A DNA stretch of 5,558 bases. Source: Deltaproteobacteria bacterium. GTDB lineage: Bacteria; Desulfobacterota; Desulfobulbia; Desulfobulbales; BM004. The notes beneath the pieces are model-generated. The model did not search any database. It saw only the letters and a list, made by a program, of their open reading frames with translations, and was not told where the DNA came from. This document shows positions 4,854-5,558 of the stretch, in pieces; positions within the stretch are counted from its first letter, which is position 1, and each line of letters starts with the position of its first letter. Position numbers and translations under genes: made by a program. The stretch lies in NCBI GenBank assembly GCA_019312985.1, contig JAFDCC010000211.1, forward strand, positions 1 to 5,558, in the 5' to 3' direction.

Positions 4854-5558
4854 CTAGAGGTCCAGGGTTTTCTTCAGGGCCAGGACGGCGAGTTCCTTTG
4901 CCTTGGCCTCGACGTCCACCGTGACAGCCATGTTTTTCCAGTTTTGGGGAAAATCGGCCGGATCGATAAAATCGGCATGGGGCCTTGGGTCTTTTCCCTG
5001 CCAGCCGTGAAGCGGCGAGGAAACATGAAAGTAGGGCTCCCGGCCCAGACGCTCCCAGCTTGCCAGTGACAGTGCGGTGGCCTCCTCCACCGTGAGGCTG
5101 CCGGGGTTGCAGCGGTGGTGATGCACGTCGAAGACCAGCGGGACCCCCAGGGTCTCGCCCAGCGGGGCAAGGTCTTCCACCGTATAAGTCCGGTCGTCGT
5201 TTTCCAGGCTCAGCCTCTTGCGGACAGCCGGGGAGAGCCGGGCAGCATTTTTTTCGAACCGCTGCAGCGTTCCCCTCTTATCGCCGTACGCGCCGCCGCC
5301 GTGGATGTTGATGAGCTCGGCGCCGATATATTCCGCCAGCATTGCCTGGTACTCCAGCTCCCGGATTGAGTTTGCCACCACCTTTTCATGCGGAGAGGAG
5401 AGAATGATAAACTGATCTGGGTGGAAGCTGAGCCTGATGTCGTGTTGCTCCCGAAAGTCTTTCACTTTTTTGAAATTCTTCAGGATTGTTTCCGCATCCG
5501 GAAGATCTTCGAGACGGTAGCCCACCTCCGGATGGGTGAAACGCGGGAAAAGCGGCGA
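4854..5558 (-). CDS. uvsE: UV damage endonuclease UvsE (UVDE), 5' end outside window
   Basis: The visible 234 residues are the C-terminal part of a UV damage endonuclease, which nicks DNA 5' to UV photoproducts and starts alternative excision repair in the cytoplasm. The frame is open to the window edge, where it reads S-P-L-F-P-R-F-T-H-P-E-V-G-Y; the GTG at 5523-5525 is therefore internal, not the start. Motifs of the metal-dependent TIM barrel, numbered from the edge: S-F-H-P-D-Q-F (44-50), N-I-H-G-G-G-A-Y-G-D-K (84-94), L-E-N-D-D (118-122), F-D-V-H-H-H (143-148), H-V-S-S (178-181), H-A-D-F-I-D (194-199) and a final V-D-V-E-A-K-A-K-E (214-222). These His, Glu and Asp residues include the expected metal ligands. 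Full-length enzymes have roughly 300 residues, so about 65 are missing to the right. The TAG stop at 4854-4856 is intact. Confidence 0.95.
   Translation of the reverse strand, partial: SPLFPRFTHPEVGYRLEDLPDAETILKNFKKVKDFREQHDIRLSFHPDQFIILSSPHEKVVANSIRELEYQAMLAEYIGAELINIHGGGAYGDKRGTLQRFEKNAARLSPAVRKRLSLENDDRTYTVEDLAPLGETLGVPLVFDVHHHRCNPGSLTVEEATALSLASWERLGREPYFHVSSPLHGWQGKDPRPHADFIDPADFPQNWKNMAVTVDVEAKAKELAVLALKKTLDL

Noticed and set aside
5523..5525. GTG as the start of uvsE
   Set aside because: The frame continues upstream to the window edge with conserved T-H-P-E-V sequence typical of UvsE, so the true start lies outside.
1..5536. Identical TCCGGATGGG at positions 1-10 and 5527-5536 as a flanking repeat of a mobile element
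   Set aside because: The second copy lies inside conserved uvsE codons, there is no transposase or integrase, and a 10-bp match is within chance for a window of this size and composition.

Overview
The window looks like a chromosomal segment from a GC-rich Gram-negative anaerobe or facultative anaerobe, most likely Desulfobacterota of the Desulfuromonas/Geobacter type. This placement is an inference from the gene mix: a DUF3179 protein with an in-frame TGA, a tiny protein ending in CCGHPGEPGC, a small DUF1858-like CxxC protein, NnrU, YceH and UvsE. No rRNA, tRNA, insertion sequence or CRISPR array is visible.

Layout. Positions 3172 to 102 hold four genes in a row on the minus strand: a 53-residue cysteine-tailed protein, an exported DUF3179 protein, an Old Yellow Enzyme-type flavin oxidoreductase, and a membrane NnrU protein. 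Divergent from this cluster is yceH (3319-3963, plus strand). Positions 3964-4157 separate two convergent genes and hold short repeats, a probable yceH terminator and a perfect 7-bp hairpin. From 4158 to the right edge three more minus-strand genes follow: a DUF1858-like CxxC protein with a well-placed Crp/Fnr-type promoter, a small protein with six clustered cysteines, and the UV damage endonuclease gene uvsE, cut by the window edge.

Main discovery candidate. The DUF3179 gene is interrupted by one in-frame TGA (2626-2628). It falls exactly where the family has the first Cys of its (T/S)-aromatic-C-P-L-C signature (here V-S-W-TGA-P-L). The frame is intact on both sides. An 8-bp hairpin with a GUC apical loop begins 13 nt after the TGA, with its loop 21 nt after it. 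This is the arrangement of a bacterial SECIS element, so the gene is best read as one 302-residue exported selenoprotein. The neighbouring small gene ends GC-TGA-CAG-TCG-TAA. It too has a hairpin with a GUC loop, 19 nt after its TGA, so it may end in Gly-Cys-Sec-Gln-Ser. If both hold, two adjacent selenoproteins head a redox cluster with a flavoenzyme and a probable heme-binding membrane protein. The first case is strong; the second is a testable hypothesis.
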